Assembly (NCBI GenBank): GCA_964425255.1
Contig: CAYRMV010000029.1
Span: 1 to 28,988 of the forward strand
Length of the DNA: 28,988 nt
Reading direction: 5' to 3'
Source: CAYRMV01 sp964425255
GTDB taxonomy: Bacteria > Bacteroidota > Bacteroidia > Flavobacteriales_D > Crocinitomicaceae
The notes beneath the pieces are model-generated. The model was given only the letters and a program-made list of their open reading frames with translations. It searched no databases and was not told where the DNA came from. Shown here in pieces: positions 8,998-17,785 of this stretch (its first letter is position 1; each line of letters opens with the position of its first letter). The translations under genes were made by a program, and so were the position numbers.

Positions 8998-9540
8998 ATG
9001 AACCAAATTGAAATAAAAATACCCAAGAATAAATTGAAGCAAATTGGACTTTTTCTTGCTTCATTAATATTTGTTTACATTGGTTATTTAATTATAAATG
9101 AAGAAATCAGAATTCGAAGAATGTCTCCTGAAACAACAGTCTTTTGGGGGTATTTAGGAATTGTTTTTTTCGGATGTGGTGGTGTTCTAATTTTAGCAGA
9201 CATCCTTATTTCAAAACCTGCATTGATAATAAATTCTAATGGAATAAAAAATAATTCTCATGTTGGCGGAGGGTATTTAATAAGATGGGGAAACATTAAA
9301 ACACTAAAAATCATCTCTATAAACAAACAGAGAATGATCAAAATAGATTTGAAGGATAACAATGAAATATATAGTCAAGTAAACTTTATAGCAAGAAATT
9401 GGATGAAAGTAAATGGACGATTTATGGGAACTCCAACATTTATTCCTGCGGTTATGATCAAGATGAATCTTGATGATGTTTTAGAAATTATTCGTGAACA
9501 GAAAAAATTGAACAGAAAAAATAATGATGTGTCATATTAA
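8998..9540 (+). CDS. STM3941-like membrane protein with PH-like domain
   Basis: A 180-residue protein with two membrane helices (about residues 17-35 and 47-67). A hydrophilic C-terminal part (about 75-175) resembles the PH-like domain of the STM3941-type proteins of unknown function: an ALIINSNGI strand, an IRWGNIKTLKI strand (the 'I.W..I' pattern) and a terminal LDDVLEIIREQKK helix. It starts 13 bases after the PorP/SprF stop but is visibly more AT-rich and uses more AAT/ATA/TTA codons than the genes on its left, suggesting a different history. Function unknown; family assignment moderate. Confidence 0.65.
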   Translation: MNQIEIKIPKNKLKQIGLFLASLIFVYIGYLIINEEIRIRRMSPETTVFWGYLGIVFFGCGGVLILADILISKPALIINSNGIKNNSHVGGGYLIRWGNIKTLKIISINKQRMIKIDLKDNNEIYSQVNFIARNWMKVNGRFMGTPTFIPAVMIKMNLDDVLEIIREQKKLNRKNNDVSY

Positions 9541-9650
9541 TAAAGACTCACGACTAATAACTGCATAATGAAGTTCGTACCTCATTTTTGAGACCAACAA
9601 TAAATCAAAAATTTATAAAACCTATTCATTCAAAAAAATCACGCTATAAA

Positions 9651-10328
9651 ATGAAAAAACTCCTCATCCTCATCGCTATAATCAGTTCATTCGATGTTAC
9701 GGCCCAAACTGCGTCGGAAAAAGAACGAAGATTTCAAACGGGCGTTTATCTGAGTTATGAAGTAAGTGGTTTAATTGTACGAAGTGATGTTTACGAAACA
9801 AAAACAACACCTAAATCTGGATTTTCAATGGGTGTTTTAGGGGCGTATCAGTTCAATGAAAGAAACAGTATTCACTTGGGTTTGGGTTATGGTTTTAAAC
9901 GCTATTTTATCAAACAAGATGGCGTAACTTTTGGTTCAGACATCGATCCACAAATGGGTTTTGTTTCATCATCCACATTGACAACCGATGTTCGATTCAA
10001 GGAACTTCAAATTCCTGTGTTATTTAAACATGAATTTAAAGAAAACAACTGGTTCATCACAGGTGGATTGGAGTTTTTATTTTTACACGCGAATAAAATG
10101 GAGCAAAAAATCGAAAACAATGATTTTTTTACGTCAACAACAAATCAAAAAAGTGTTTTTTACAATGTTACACCGGTAATTGGTGCGGGCTACCAATTTC
10201 GTTTATCAAATCAATTACAGGCTTCTGTCGAACCAACATTGAAGATGTATATCTTCGAACACATGGTTTCCAATTCAAGTATTCTTCAAGGAGGGTTGAG
10301 AATGACGGTGTTTTTTAAGAGAACTTAA
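9651..10328 (+). CDS. Outer-membrane beta-barrel protein
   Basis: A 225-residue protein with a signal peptide (MKKLLILIAIISSFDVTAQ, cleavage after residue 19). Its mature part of alternating hydrophobic/polar strands is typical of the small PorT/OmpX-like barrels of Bacteroidota (FSMGVLGAYQF, IHLGLGYGFKRYF, ELQIPVLFKHEF, VTPVIGAGYQF, LRMTVFFKRT), and it ends in an aromatic-rich last strand. The frame is open back to 9588, but that stretch is not protein-like, and ATG 9651 starts the signal peptide. Substrate or role unknown. The next gene starts 13 bases downstream. Confidence 0.8.
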   Translation: MKKLLILIAIISSFDVTAQTASEKERRFQTGVYLSYEVSGLIVRSDVYETKTTPKSGFSMGVLGAYQFNERNSIHLGLGYGFKRYFIKQDGVTFGSDIDPQMGFVSSSTLTTDVRFKELQIPVLFKHEFKENNWFITGGLEFLFLHANKMEQKIENNDFFTSTTNQKSVFYNVTPVIGAGYQFRLSNQLQASVEPTLKMYIFEHMVSNSSILQGGLRMTVFFKRT

Positions 10329-10341
10329 ATTGAATTTGAAT

Positions 10342-10959
10342 ATGCTTAAAACCATATTTTTCAAACTATTGACAAATTATTCGGACGATGAAAGTCAGAT
10401 AAAAAATCTGTGGTCTGAAATTGAGAAAAACTATTCACACAAAAAGAGACACTATCATTCACTGCATCATCTTGAGAATCTTTTTGTACAATTATCAGCT
10501 GTAAAAGCTGATATCCAACATTGGAATGTTAGTTTATTTACACTTTTTTACCATGACATCGTTTATGACCCAAAAAAATCGAACAACGAGGAAAAAAGTG
10601 CTGAACTAGCAGAACAAAGAATGAACCAATTATTGATTCCTTTTACTTACATTGAAAAATGTAAAGCACAAATTTTAGCAACTAAATCACATCTTATTTC
10701 TACAGATAAAGACACAAATTACTTCACAGACGCGGATCTTTCAATTCTAGGACAAGACACCGAGTCCTATTTAATATATGCAAAAAATGTAAGAAAGGAA
10801 TACTCTATTTATCCTGATATCTTGTATAATCCTGGACGCAAAAAGGTTCTAAATCATTTTCTATCAATGGAAAGAATCTATAAAACGGAATATTTCCATA
10901 CTAACTTTGAAAATCAAGCAAAACAAAATTTACGTTTCGAATTAAACCTTTTGACTTAA
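10342..10959 (+). CDS. Predicted HD-superfamily metal-dependent hydrolase (COG4339-like)
   Basis: A 205-residue cytoplasmic protein. It carries a His-rich motif RHYHSLHHLENL (residues 36-47), the metal-binding pair H71-D72 in FYHDIVYDP, an NNEEKSAE helix and a TDADLSILG motif near 129-137. This order matches the predicted metal-dependent phosphohydrolases of COG4339, whose substrate is not established. A TTG at 10330 would extend the protein by four residues; ATG 10342 is preferred. It lies between an outer-membrane protein and a small lipoprotein with short gaps, suggesting one transcript but no obvious common function. Confidence 0.82.
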   Translation: MLKTIFFKLLTNYSDDESQIKNLWSEIEKNYSHKKRHYHSLHHLENLFVQLSAVKADIQHWNVSLFTLFYHDIVYDPKKSNNEEKSAELAEQRMNQLLIPFTYIEKCKAQILATKSHLISTDKDTNYFTDADLSILGQDTESYLIYAKNVRKEYSIYPDILYNPGRKKVLNHFLSMERIYKTEYFHTNFENQAKQNLRFELNLLT

Positions 10960-10974
10960 AAGCCCAACTATTTT

Positions 10975-11421
10975 ATGAATTTGAAAAATGTAATCCTATT
11001 TGTTTTATTCATTCAATTCGCTTGTGGAAATAAAACCAATTTAACGGTAAAAGAAAAAATCATCGCTGACATAGAAGATCAGGGATTTCAATTCATTGGA
11101 GCATGTAAACCACCCAGTGGAATTAGCGATACATTATTAGTCGGTTATACAGATCGACATCCTAAAACGGGGATTTTTTACTTAAAAGAACTAAGACCAA
11201 AAGGACTCACCATACAAGGCTTGAAATTTGAAGCGGAAGAAAACAACAACCTTACCAAAGTTCAAATGATGTACCTACTTGATTTCAATGACAAAGTAGA
11301 AAAACAGCAATTTAAGGAATTCAAAACATTCGTTTCCAACTACCAAACTCATTACAAAAACTCCATTGATTTTTATCAAATAGACTCTACTTGGGTCATT
11401 CGAATTAACCCAATGCCATAA
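10975..11421 (+). CDS. Putative small lipoprotein, unknown function
   Basis: A 148-residue protein whose N-terminus (MNLKNVILFVLFIQFACGNK) is a short hydrophobic signal ending in Cys17, reading as a permissive Bacteroidota lipobox (QFAC). The rest is soluble, with LKELRPKGLTIQG and a QKxFK-rich helix; I recognise no family. It starts 15 bases after the HD-hydrolase gene and ends facing the convergent PIN-domain gene across a shared hairpin. Confidence 0.65.
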   Translation: MNLKNVILFVLFIQFACGNKTNLTVKEKIIADIEDQGFQFIGACKPPSGISDTLLVGYTDRHPKTGIFYLKELRPKGLTIQGLKFEAEENNNLTKVQMMYLLDFNDKVEKQQFKEFKTFVSNYQTHYKNSIDFYQIDSTWVIRINPMP

Positions 11422-11424
11422 ATA

Positions 11425-11446
11425 AACCCTGCCATTGAACAGGGTT
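11425..11446. terminator. Bidirectional hairpin between convergent genes
   Basis: AACCCTG (11425-11431) and CAGGGTT (11440-11446) form a perfect 7-bp stem with an 8-nt loop, between the lipoprotein stop (11419-11421) and the PIN-gene stop (11445-11447), which it touches. There is no long T-run on either side, so it is a modest terminator at best. Confidence 0.5.
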
Positions 11447-12008
11447 AAATCAATGAATGTAAGTAATTTGCAGATTGAATTAAACCATTTTTACGTAAAT
11501 TTTCTAAGACTTCAAATTGATCTAAATCTGGATTTTGCCTATTTAAAACAAGTTTTCGAAATGCTTCAATGGCTTTTTGAGGATTCAAATCAATAATATC
11601 AGCAATAAAGTCATCAGCAGATTTTGCTACCAAGTCAAAAGTTGCAAGATATTCTTGTGGAAAATCTTTTAGGTTGTTTGTTACAATCACATTCGCATTT
11701 GATTTAATGGCTGCGGCAAGTACATGACAGTCATTCTTATCTGGAAGTTTTAGCCCAGAAATTATAGATTCATAATTCAACACAAGCGCATCAGGAAAAG
11801 CCAGATTAGCTCTGTTTGATCTTTTCTTAATCTCATCATTATTAATACCTTTTCTTCTCATAACATCTTCCCACTCACTGAAGATGTGCTTACTCCATTT
11901 CGGAGTAAATAAATCATAATGAGCAAACCAAAAGAGTAAATCTCTGATTTCTATCGGATAAATCACATTGGTATCAAGCACACAAGTAAATCGAACACTA
12001 TGAATCAT
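11445..12008 (-). CDS. PIN-domain ribonuclease toxin (VapC-like)
   Basis: A 187-residue protein with the PIN nuclease core of the PIN_3 type: a first strand with the D12-T-N motif (VLDTNVIYP), a SEWEDVMRRKG acidic helix, KNDCHVLAAAIKSNANVIVTNN holding the second acidic residue and the final TNN turn, and an FP motif after it. The conserved acids suggest an active Mg-dependent RNase. It is longer than a minimal VapC (about 130 residues) because of a helical C-terminal tail of some 60 residues. Its start overlaps the end of the upstream HTH gene by 11 bases, the usual antitoxin-then-toxin arrangement. The RNA target is unknown. Confidence 0.85.
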   Translation of the reverse strand: MIHSVRFTCVLDTNVIYPIEIRDLLFWFAHYDLFTPKWSKHIFSEWEDVMRRKGINNDEIKKRSNRANLAFPDALVLNYESIISGLKLPDKNDCHVLAAAIKSNANVIVTNNLKDFPQEYLATFDLVAKSADDFIADIIDLNPQKAIEAFRKLVLNRQNPDLDQFEVLENLRKNGLIQSANYLHSLI

Positions 12009-12468
12009 ACAATCCTAAATCTTCATCCGATTTCATCAAATCAATAAGCAATTTTTCTTGATTCAACTTCATCTCCTTTTTGTAGTTCATAATATCTTCG
12101 AACTTGACTCTACGATGTCTTCCAACGAATGTAAATGGTATGATGCCTGCTTCAAGTAATTTTACAAGGTGTGGTCTTGAACAACCTACTAATTCAGCAG
12201 CGGCCTGAGTTGTCATTTCGGTGGCAATCGGAACCAAAGATATGGGTTGCCCTTGACTTGTCGCTTTCAATATTTTTGCCAAAAGTTTGAGCGCATGTAG
12301 CGGAATTTTAATTTTTTCAGTTGTCTCTTCAATTTCTATCTCTGGATTCTCAGAATGTAAATCTTCCAAAGTTGCAACAAGGGCTTGGTACGATTTCATC
12401 GCTTCTACCTGCTCTTTTTTAGACGGTTTTTTTATATCTTCAAAGTATTCCATATCAATGATATCCAT
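11998..12468 (-). CDS. Excisionase-type HTH protein, probable antitoxin
   Basis: A 156-residue protein. Residues about 85-130 are a MerR/excisionase-like helix-turn-helix (TTQAAAELVGCSRPHLVKLL, then the wing IPFTFVGRHRRVKFEDI). The N-terminal 70 residues are acidic and helical and may contact the toxin. The pair HTH-excisionase plus PIN is a recurring toxin-antitoxin architecture; neutralisation and autorepression are inferred. A TATCTTTG -7 box ends 8 bases before the ATG at 12468, which would make that start nearly leaderless. The in-frame ATG at 12453 (MEYFEDIKK) is therefore a serious alternative start. Confidence 0.8.
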   Translation of the reverse strand: MDIIDMEYFEDIKKPSKKEQVEAMKSYQALVATLEDLHSENPEIEIEETTEKIKIPLHALKLLAKILKATSQGQPISLVPIATEMTTQAAAELVGCSRPHLVKLLEAGIIPFTFVGRHRRVKFEDIMNYKKEMKLNQEKLLIDLMKSDEDLGLYDS

Positions 12469-12476
12469 TTTTTACT

Positions 12477-12484
12477 CAAAGATA
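12477..12484 (-). promoter_or_regulatory. Putative -7 box for the toxin-antitoxin operon
   Basis: Read on the - strand this is TATCTTTG, a perfect match to TAnnTTTG. A TTG lies 16 bases upstream (12501-12503), a little closer than usual. The expected transcription start near 12470 is only 2-3 bases from the first ATG of the antitoxin. Confidence 0.5.
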
Positions 12485-12564
12485 AACGAAATAAACGAAA
12501 CAAAAAAAATAAAATTACCTTACTACGTATTTAAACAATAATTAGAAAAAGAAATTTATTTTGA

Positions 12565-15500
12565 CTACAAATTCTCCAAATCTGGACTGCGTTGTCCGAC
12601 AAACAATTTCAACAAACGTTCACCCACTTCCGGTACTTCAACATGAATCAAATAGATACCACTTGCAACCGGAATGTCTTTTTCGTTTTTCAATGTCCAA
12701 TCTTGGAAAGTCGTTGGATTGGATTTTTTAAACGTTTTGACCAATTTTCCATTCATATTGTAGATTTTAATCGTACATTTTTCTGGTAAATTCGTTATTT
12801 TAACACGGGTATCTACCTTGTTTCGCTCATATTCAGAATAAGCATAATACGGATTCGGCACCACATTGATCATGTCCAAGGCTTCCACTTCTGCATCTTT
12901 ACTCCCTGTAACGGTCATGATTTTATCCATCGACCAAGCATACATCGGACGACCATTGTTTTGTCCTGTTGCGGTGAATTCGGAATACTCTTTGTTTACA
13001 CGAATCTTGATCGTAACATCAGTTTCTAACATCTTGGATCCAAGCGAACGAATCGTATTTCCAATCCACATTAAATTGGTATATGCTTGCAAATATCCTT
13101 GCGTAGTATTCAATGCCATTTGATCATATACCCAGTTATTGATTCCGTCATATTCTGGACACCCCGTACCGCCGATGTTGTATCCATAAACATAAACCGG
13201 TTGTTGCCCCCCGAAAACAGGTTGATTCACATTCCCAAACAAACGATCAGATGGATTCCAAATCATGTCGCTTCCACCATCATTACCAAGGAACGAATTT
13301 TCTCCAAAAGCCATGTGCAAGCGAACTCCCGTTTCTAAATCAACAGCATACCCGGGAAACCAACCCATTCCTGTACTTCCAGCAATATCATTTCCATTTA
13401 TGTCTTTGCTTGCACTTTTGCGCAAAGTCCCTGCTTTCGCATTTCCAATGGTTAAGTTTTCATCTCTTCCTAATTCAATTACTGCACATCGAGTCCATTT
13501 GGATTTATCGTTTGTAAGCACAATATCAACACTCGGAAGTCGGGAAATACTTGCCCTTGGACGCAAACTTGCCACACTACCTGAAGACAACATCCCAGCT
13601 CCAATTGGGTAAGCCAACGGTGTGTACGAAACTTTGTAATTCACCAAACGATGTGGTGCAAAACCACCTGAAACGACTTTTTCAAAGAGTTGATCGTCAT
13701 CCTGACCAACCTCATCGTTGTAAAACCATTCGTTTAATAAATCATTGTAATCTTCGTTTCCTACATTTGGTGTGTTCGGTGTAAACTTTCCCGATAAAAT
13801 CCAATTGGTTGGATAAAACGCATCGTTATCTTGAATGAAACTCAACCAACGTTTGGAGGAATCTTTGAACTGAATGGAAGATGCAATCGGACGAGTTACG
13901 CGTGTATGTTCAAGTGTAAGCGGAACGGTATTGGAAGAACCATAGGTAAAATAACGTTCTTGATTAATTTCAACTGAAATCCCCCAATCAGGAACTAATT
14001 GTTCGTTTTGCTGCTTGATTGTACGTTCCGACTCGATTGAATCCAATAAAGACCCATTCTTTTGGTTGTAGCGATAGATTACCCAAGAAGCCGTATCTGT
14101 GCCCTCGTAATTGACCCATTCATTTCCCGCTTGATTTTGATAGTCTTTGAATTTACAGACGTAATAACCACCTTTTAAGTTCAATGGATCGATCACTTTC
14201 ACGTTAATTGGGCCCGAACTAAAATCATACGTCGGTTCATTCATTTTCCCATTGGTGAGAATGGTATTTAGCGATTCTTGTGATAAATTTAAAAAACGAT
14301 TTCCATTCCCAACTCCATCGATTCGGGTAATGCGAGGTGTTGCACCGTAACTCACTTGTTGAATCGTTCCAAAAGCTTCCGGAGTCGGATTGTGAGGAAT
14401 CGCTTCCTTGACTTTTATTTCACCAAAAGCTGCTTTTCTACTTGCTAAAAAAGGTCTTTTTTGTCCATCCAAAGCCGTTGGATCAGTTGGATCGAATTTT
14501 TTGTATTCATTGAAAGCGTAGGAAATTGCTAAGTAATAATAGCGTTTGAAATTGATTAATCGACGATCACCCGTTGCAAACAAATCTTCTTTCACTTGAA
14601 ATGAATGTTTGATTCCTTCGTTTTTACCATTCACTCGTTCAATCGGAATAGAAGCTTGTAAATCATCATCAAACTCAAAATTGACGATACGGCTCACATT
14701 ATCTTTGATATCACATTGTGCAACCAATCGCGCTTTGTTTGGATCCAAAATATCGGAACCAGAAATCGAACGATTGGCCACTTGATAAATCATATAACCC
14801 TGAAAACGATAAAATTTGTCTGCTCCCGCATCAGCAACAATAAATGGATCGAACTCTTGATAGTCTTCGTTTGCATTGTTTGAACTTGCTGGATTGGAGA
14901 GAGTCAAAATCAATTCATTTTCCAGTTCTTGGATGTTCAAATCGGGTGCTGTTGGACCGTCCAAAACTTTGAAACAATTCTCAAACAAGGCTTGCGCTTT
15001 GTCGTCCGCTTTTCGCAACACTTCTACAGAAGCAAACGGATCACCGCTTGTTGCACGTGCCCATACAACACCAACCGTAATGTTATTCACTGCACCCGGT
15101 TTCAAAACAAATGGACCTGCCGACTGCAAAAAACGTCTATCATACGGTTCGTTACCAGCAATTTGCTCTGTCCAAACAGGTTGTGCTGTCCCACCTGTAC
15201 CCCAACCCAAAGGATCGGTATCACCGGGAAACATAAAATCACAAGGAACATTAGGATTGGCGTCAGGATCACCGATATATCCATTTCCACCGTAGTAAAA
15301 AGGAGTTCCATCTTTCCAAAATCCGCGCAAATAATTGTAATAATCTGATGCTGAAATCGGATCCGTTTGGTTTGGATTGGCTCCTCCTCCCGTGTTGACA
15401 TAATACAAGAAACGGCGCATACCAAAGCGTTCGTTATCGATTATTCCATCGCCATATCCGATCCCGTTTAACGCTTCATTTTGACCAATCCCGAATGCGT

Positions 15501-16608
15501 TATCAAGTCCGTCATTATCTTGGTAAGGACCTTCAAAGAAATCAACGCCTACTGCAGCAGGTGTGGAACCATATCCTTTGAACCCCGCATTATCGCCATC
15601 AAACGCATCTCCGTTGTACACATAGCCCAATCCTCGATTCACATCACAACCGACATAATCATCAAAAGGATCGCCTAACGCACCGTCAACAAAAAATCCG
15701 AAATACGTATTATACAACGTTTGTGTTCCGCGATTGATGAGTTCATAATTGTAAAAAGTCATGTTGTTGACCTCGTCATTGGTAGCAAAAGCAAAGGCTT
15801 GAGCCCGAATTTCCATCCCAATTGGATCGGCACCCGTTTCGGTATGAATGTTTCCTTTGTCATTCATCACCCACCAATAATTTTCATCTCCGTAAAGCGT
15901 TACATCTCGATCCACTTTACATTCTTTGGTTTTATTGATGTCGTACCACGGATAATCTCCTTTATCCCATTCATAGGTACCATCGTTGTCGCGATCAAAA
16001 AAGGGTGCTAAGTAATAATCTTGCCCGATCGATACATCACCATGGGCTGGCCATTCTTTGATGAATTTCGGTATGGAATAATTGGGAAAATTTTCCGCTT
16101 GGGTATTGGTTCCGTTTTGCAAATCGTATTTTCCAGCCTCAAACCAAGCATTGAATTCACGAACTTCATCTTGTTTTGAATGAAAATGTTTGTCGTATTT
16201 TTCACACACCTCATAATCCACGGTTGCATTTCCGACTGTCAAAGGACCAGTCCAATAATCTTGTCCATTTCGATAACGCAAAGCAGCCAACTTCAGCTGA
16301 CCATTCACATCTGTTCCTCCCAACCAAAGAGCAGAAGTAAACAATGCCATGATTCCTGAATTCTTAGGAACTTCATATTGCGAGAAATTTTGATTGGGAA
16401 CTTGCCACATATTTCCTGCTGTATGAACCATCATTCGCACATTGTTTGTTTCCATGATGGTTGTATGATTCGGAGGCGAACAAGTAGCTGCCTTAAAAAC
16501 AGGATCCAATTGTTGTGTTTTTCCTCCTTTGTAATTTTGAGCAAACAAACCGAACGTAAGTTGCACCAAACAGACAACAAGCAAGTGTTTTTTCATGTGT
16601 AGTTTCAT
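12565..16608 (-). CDS. Very large secreted protein with T9SS-like C-terminal domain
   Basis: A 1347-residue exported protein. The signal peptide ends near residue 24 (GLFAQ); ATG 16596, four codons inside, is an alternative start. The N-terminal third has many aromatic and Asp/Gly-rich segments (MALFTSALWLGGTDVNGQLK, DNDGTYEWDKGDYPWYD) that may bind calcium. It belongs to a class of about 1200-1400-residue Bacteroidota surface proteins of unknown function. The C-terminal 95 residues (NVVPNPYYAYSEYE, VKITNLPEKCTIKIYNMNGK, LKNEKDIPVASGIYLIHVE) resemble a FlgD-like/type A T9SS sorting domain. However, it continues about 15 residues past the last strand (VGQRSPDLENL) instead of ending in the usual short basic strand. 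Monocistronic by position. Confidence 0.85.
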   Translation of the reverse strand: MKLHMKKHLLVVCLVQLTFGLFAQNYKGGKTQQLDPVFKAATCSPPNHTTIMETNNVRMMVHTAGNMWQVPNQNFSQYEVPKNSGIMALFTSALWLGGTDVNGQLKLAALRYRNGQDYWTGPLTVGNATVDYEVCEKYDKHFHSKQDEVREFNAWFEAGKYDLQNGTNTQAENFPNYSIPKFIKEWPAHGDVSIGQDYYLAPFFDRDNDGTYEWDKGDYPWYDINKTKECKVDRDVTLYGDENYWWVMNDKGNIHTETGADPIGMEIRAQAFAFATNDEVNNMTFYNYELINRGTQTLYNTYFGFFVDGALGDPFDDYVGCDVNRGLGYVYNGDAFDGDNAGFKGYGSTPAAVGVDFFEGPYQDNDGLDNAFGIGQNEALNGIGYGDGIIDNERFGMRRFLYYVNTGGGANPNQTDPISASDYYNYLRGFWKDGTPFYYGGNGYIGDPDANPNVPCDFMFPGDTDPLGWGTGGTAQPVWTEQIAGNEPYDRRFLQSAGPFVLKPGAVNNITVGVVWARATSGDPFASVEVLRKADDKAQALFENCFKVLDGPTAPDLNIQELENELILTLSNPASSNNANEDYQEFDPFIVADAGADKFYRFQGYMIYQVANRSISGSDILDPNKARLVAQCDIKDNVSRIVNFEFDDDLQASIPIERVNGKNEGIKHSFQVKEDLFATGDRRLINFKRYYYLAISYAFNEYKKFDPTDPTALDGQKRPFLASRKAAFGEIKVKEAIPHNPTPEAFGTIQQVSYGATPRITRIDGVGNGNRFLNLSQESLNTILTNGKMNEPTYDFSSGPINVKVIDPLNLKGGYYVCKFKDYQNQAGNEWVNYEGTDTASWVIYRYNQKNGSLLDSIESERTIKQQNEQLVPDWGISVEINQERYFTYGSSNTVPLTLEHTRVTRPIASSIQFKDSSKRWLSFIQDNDAFYPTNWILSGKFTPNTPNVGNEDYNDLLNEWFYNDEVGQDDDQLFEKVVSGGFAPHRLVNYKVSYTPLAYPIGAGMLSSGSVASLRPRASISRLPSVDIVLTNDKSKWTRCAVIELGRDENLTIGNAKAGTLRKSASKDINGNDIAGSTGMGWFPGYAVDLETGVRLHMAFGENSFLGNDGGSDMIWNPSDRLFGNVNQPVFGGQQPVYVYGYNIGGTGCPEYDGINNWVYDQMALNTTQGYLQAYTNLMWIGNTIRSLGSKMLETDVTIKIRVNKEYSEFTATGQNNGRPMYAWSMDKIMTVTGSKDAEVEALDMINVVPNPYYAYSEYERNKVDTRVKITNLPEKCTIKIYNMNGKLVKTFKKSNPTTFQDWTLKNEKDIPVASGIYLIHVEVPEVGERLLKLFVGQRSPDLENL

Positions 16609-16735
16609 TTATGCTGCATTCGAACAGAATACGTTGGAAAATTAGTAAAAAATCGGTTTACAGAACGTGCATTTCCATCCAGTTTTGTCTGAATGTATAC
16701 ATTTCTACATGATTTAGGAATTCAAGCAAACAAAA

Positions 16736-16767
16736 AAACGATGATCAGCAAATGCCAACCATCGTTT
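16736..16767 (-). terminator. Rho-independent terminator of the pyrophosphatase gene
   Basis: On the - strand AAACGATG and CATCGTTT pair over 8 bp around a 16-nt loop, followed by a run of seven T (plus-strand A-run 16732-16738). It lies 27 bases past the ppa stop. The rest of the 16609-16793 spacer shows only a weak TAATTTTC-like -7 box for the large secreted gene at 16637-16644. Confidence 0.75.
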
Positions 16768-16793
16768 CCAAATATTTAAACCGTTAATTCGAA

Positions 16794-17486
16794 TTATTTT
16801 ACAGAAACTGCATTCAAAAGCGCTTCTACCAATTTTTCGTTTACGTCTCCATATTTAGCTGTATAATCTGCTGCTGAAAGTTCGATTACTTTCAAAGCTT
16901 CTTCTTTGCCATAAACATGAGTAATTTCCACATTTTTAGCACCGCCGTCCAAATCTTTGTACGTCAAGAAAAAGTGACGAACGCGATCGATTACCATCTT
17001 TGGCATTTCGCTGATGTCTTCGAAGTGACCATACGCTTGATCTCCTTTTAAAACAGCAACGATTTTGTCGTCCGCTTCACCTCCATCAATCATACGGAAA
17101 CCACCAATCACTTTTGCTTCACACAATAAATTGTTGTGATTAAATGAACGCTCACTCAACACACAGATATCTAACGGATCTTGATCTCCCACGATGTCGG
17201 TACGACCTATTTTTTCGTTTGCAAAAGCAGCAATTTTGGTGTCACACAACGTTTTCGGAACAAAACCATACAAGCAAGGCATGTGGTTTGACAACTTTTG
17301 AGGGCGATCAACCATAATCATACCACTTGGTTTGTCAATTTCATATTTAATTGCATCGGAAGGAACAATTTCGATGTAGGCATTCACTACATGGGGAGCC
17401 TTTTCTCCGATTTCAACACCATGCCACGGATGAGAAACAAAACGCTGGCTCATCACTTTCAATACTTGTTGGATTTCTTCTTTCAT
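16794..17486 (-). CDS. ppa: Inorganic pyrophosphatase, family I
   Basis: A 230-residue soluble enzyme hydrolysing pyrophosphate to two phosphates, pulling forward biosynthetic reactions. The diagnostic family I active-site motif is present as DQDPLDICVLSE (about residues 104-115, three Asp metal ligands). YGFVPKT and the later DKIVAVLKGD and HFFLTYKDLD segments are also present. It is longer than the about 175-residue E. coli enzyme, with an N-terminal HPWHGVEIGEKAPHVVNAYIEI extension common in Bacteroidota homologs. It has its own perfect -7 box and terminator, so it is a single-gene transcript. Confidence 0.96.
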   Translation of the reverse strand: MKEEIQQVLKVMSQRFVSHPWHGVEIGEKAPHVVNAYIEIVPSDAIKYEIDKPSGMIMVDRPQKLSNHMPCLYGFVPKTLCDTKIAAFANEKIGRTDIVGDQDPLDICVLSERSFNHNNLLCEAKVIGGFRMIDGGEADDKIVAVLKGDQAYGHFEDISEMPKMVIDRVRHFFLTYKDLDGGAKNVEITHVYGKEEALKVIELSAADYTAKYGDVNEKLVEALLNAVSVK

Positions 17487-17507
17487 TCGGTTGCATTTTT
17501 ATTGGCG

Positions 17508-17515
17508 CAAATGTA
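17508..17515 (-). promoter_or_regulatory. -7 box of the ppa promoter
   Basis: Read on the - strand this is TACATTTG, a perfect match to the Bacteroidota TAnnTTTG element, 21 bases before the ppa ATG. This gives a leader of about 14 bases. I see no convincing TTG at the -33 position. Confidence 0.55.
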
Positions 17516-17682
17516 AGACATTGAAAGGGAAAGTATGAACTTTTTGACGGAATATTCTTTCCAATTCAGCTAGAAATTTTCATTTTACACGCATTTGTGG
17601 AAATATAGGTAGCAAAATGTAGAAAAACACCCCAAAACGAATTGATTTTATTTGACAATTGGAAATAAAAAAACCTTTCAAA

Positions 17683-17709
17683 AAAATCTAAAATTCAGAT
17701 TTTAAATCT
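17683..17709. repeat. Triple inverted half-site cluster (AAAATCT / AGATTT / AAATCT)
   Basis: AAAATCT (17683-17689), 7 bases, AGATTTT (17697-17703) form one perfect inverted repeat. AGATTT-T-AAATCT (17697-17709) forms a second sharing the middle arm. The cluster is centred about 65-75 bases before the start expected from the sigma54-like site at 17742, a place where an NtrC-type activator could bind. The tract is AT-rich, so chance is a real alternative. Confidence 0.35.
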
Positions 17710-17741
17710 TTTACAATTTAAAGTCAATTAAAACATTTCAA

Positions 17742-17758
17742 TTGGCACAAGAATCGAT
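17742..17758 (+). promoter_or_regulatory. Sigma54-like -24/-12 promoter
   Basis: TTGGCAC (17742-17748) is a perfect -24 element. Five bases later TCGAT (17754-17758) is a partial -12 element (consensus TTGCA/T, three of five bases match, the G kept but not the C). The expected start near 17768 leaves about 18 bases before the ATG at 17786. Its position just before a gene adjacent to an NtrC-type regulator adds weight. The rest of the 299-base spacer between ppa and this gene shows no gene. Confidence 0.4.
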
Positions 17759-17785
17759 ATTCCATTTTAAGCTAAAAATACGAAG

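Noticed and set aside
14876..15348. Two 139-codon + strand frames inside the large secreted gene
   Set aside because: Both lie opposite a convincing 1347-residue coding frame and have no recognisable domain or start signal.
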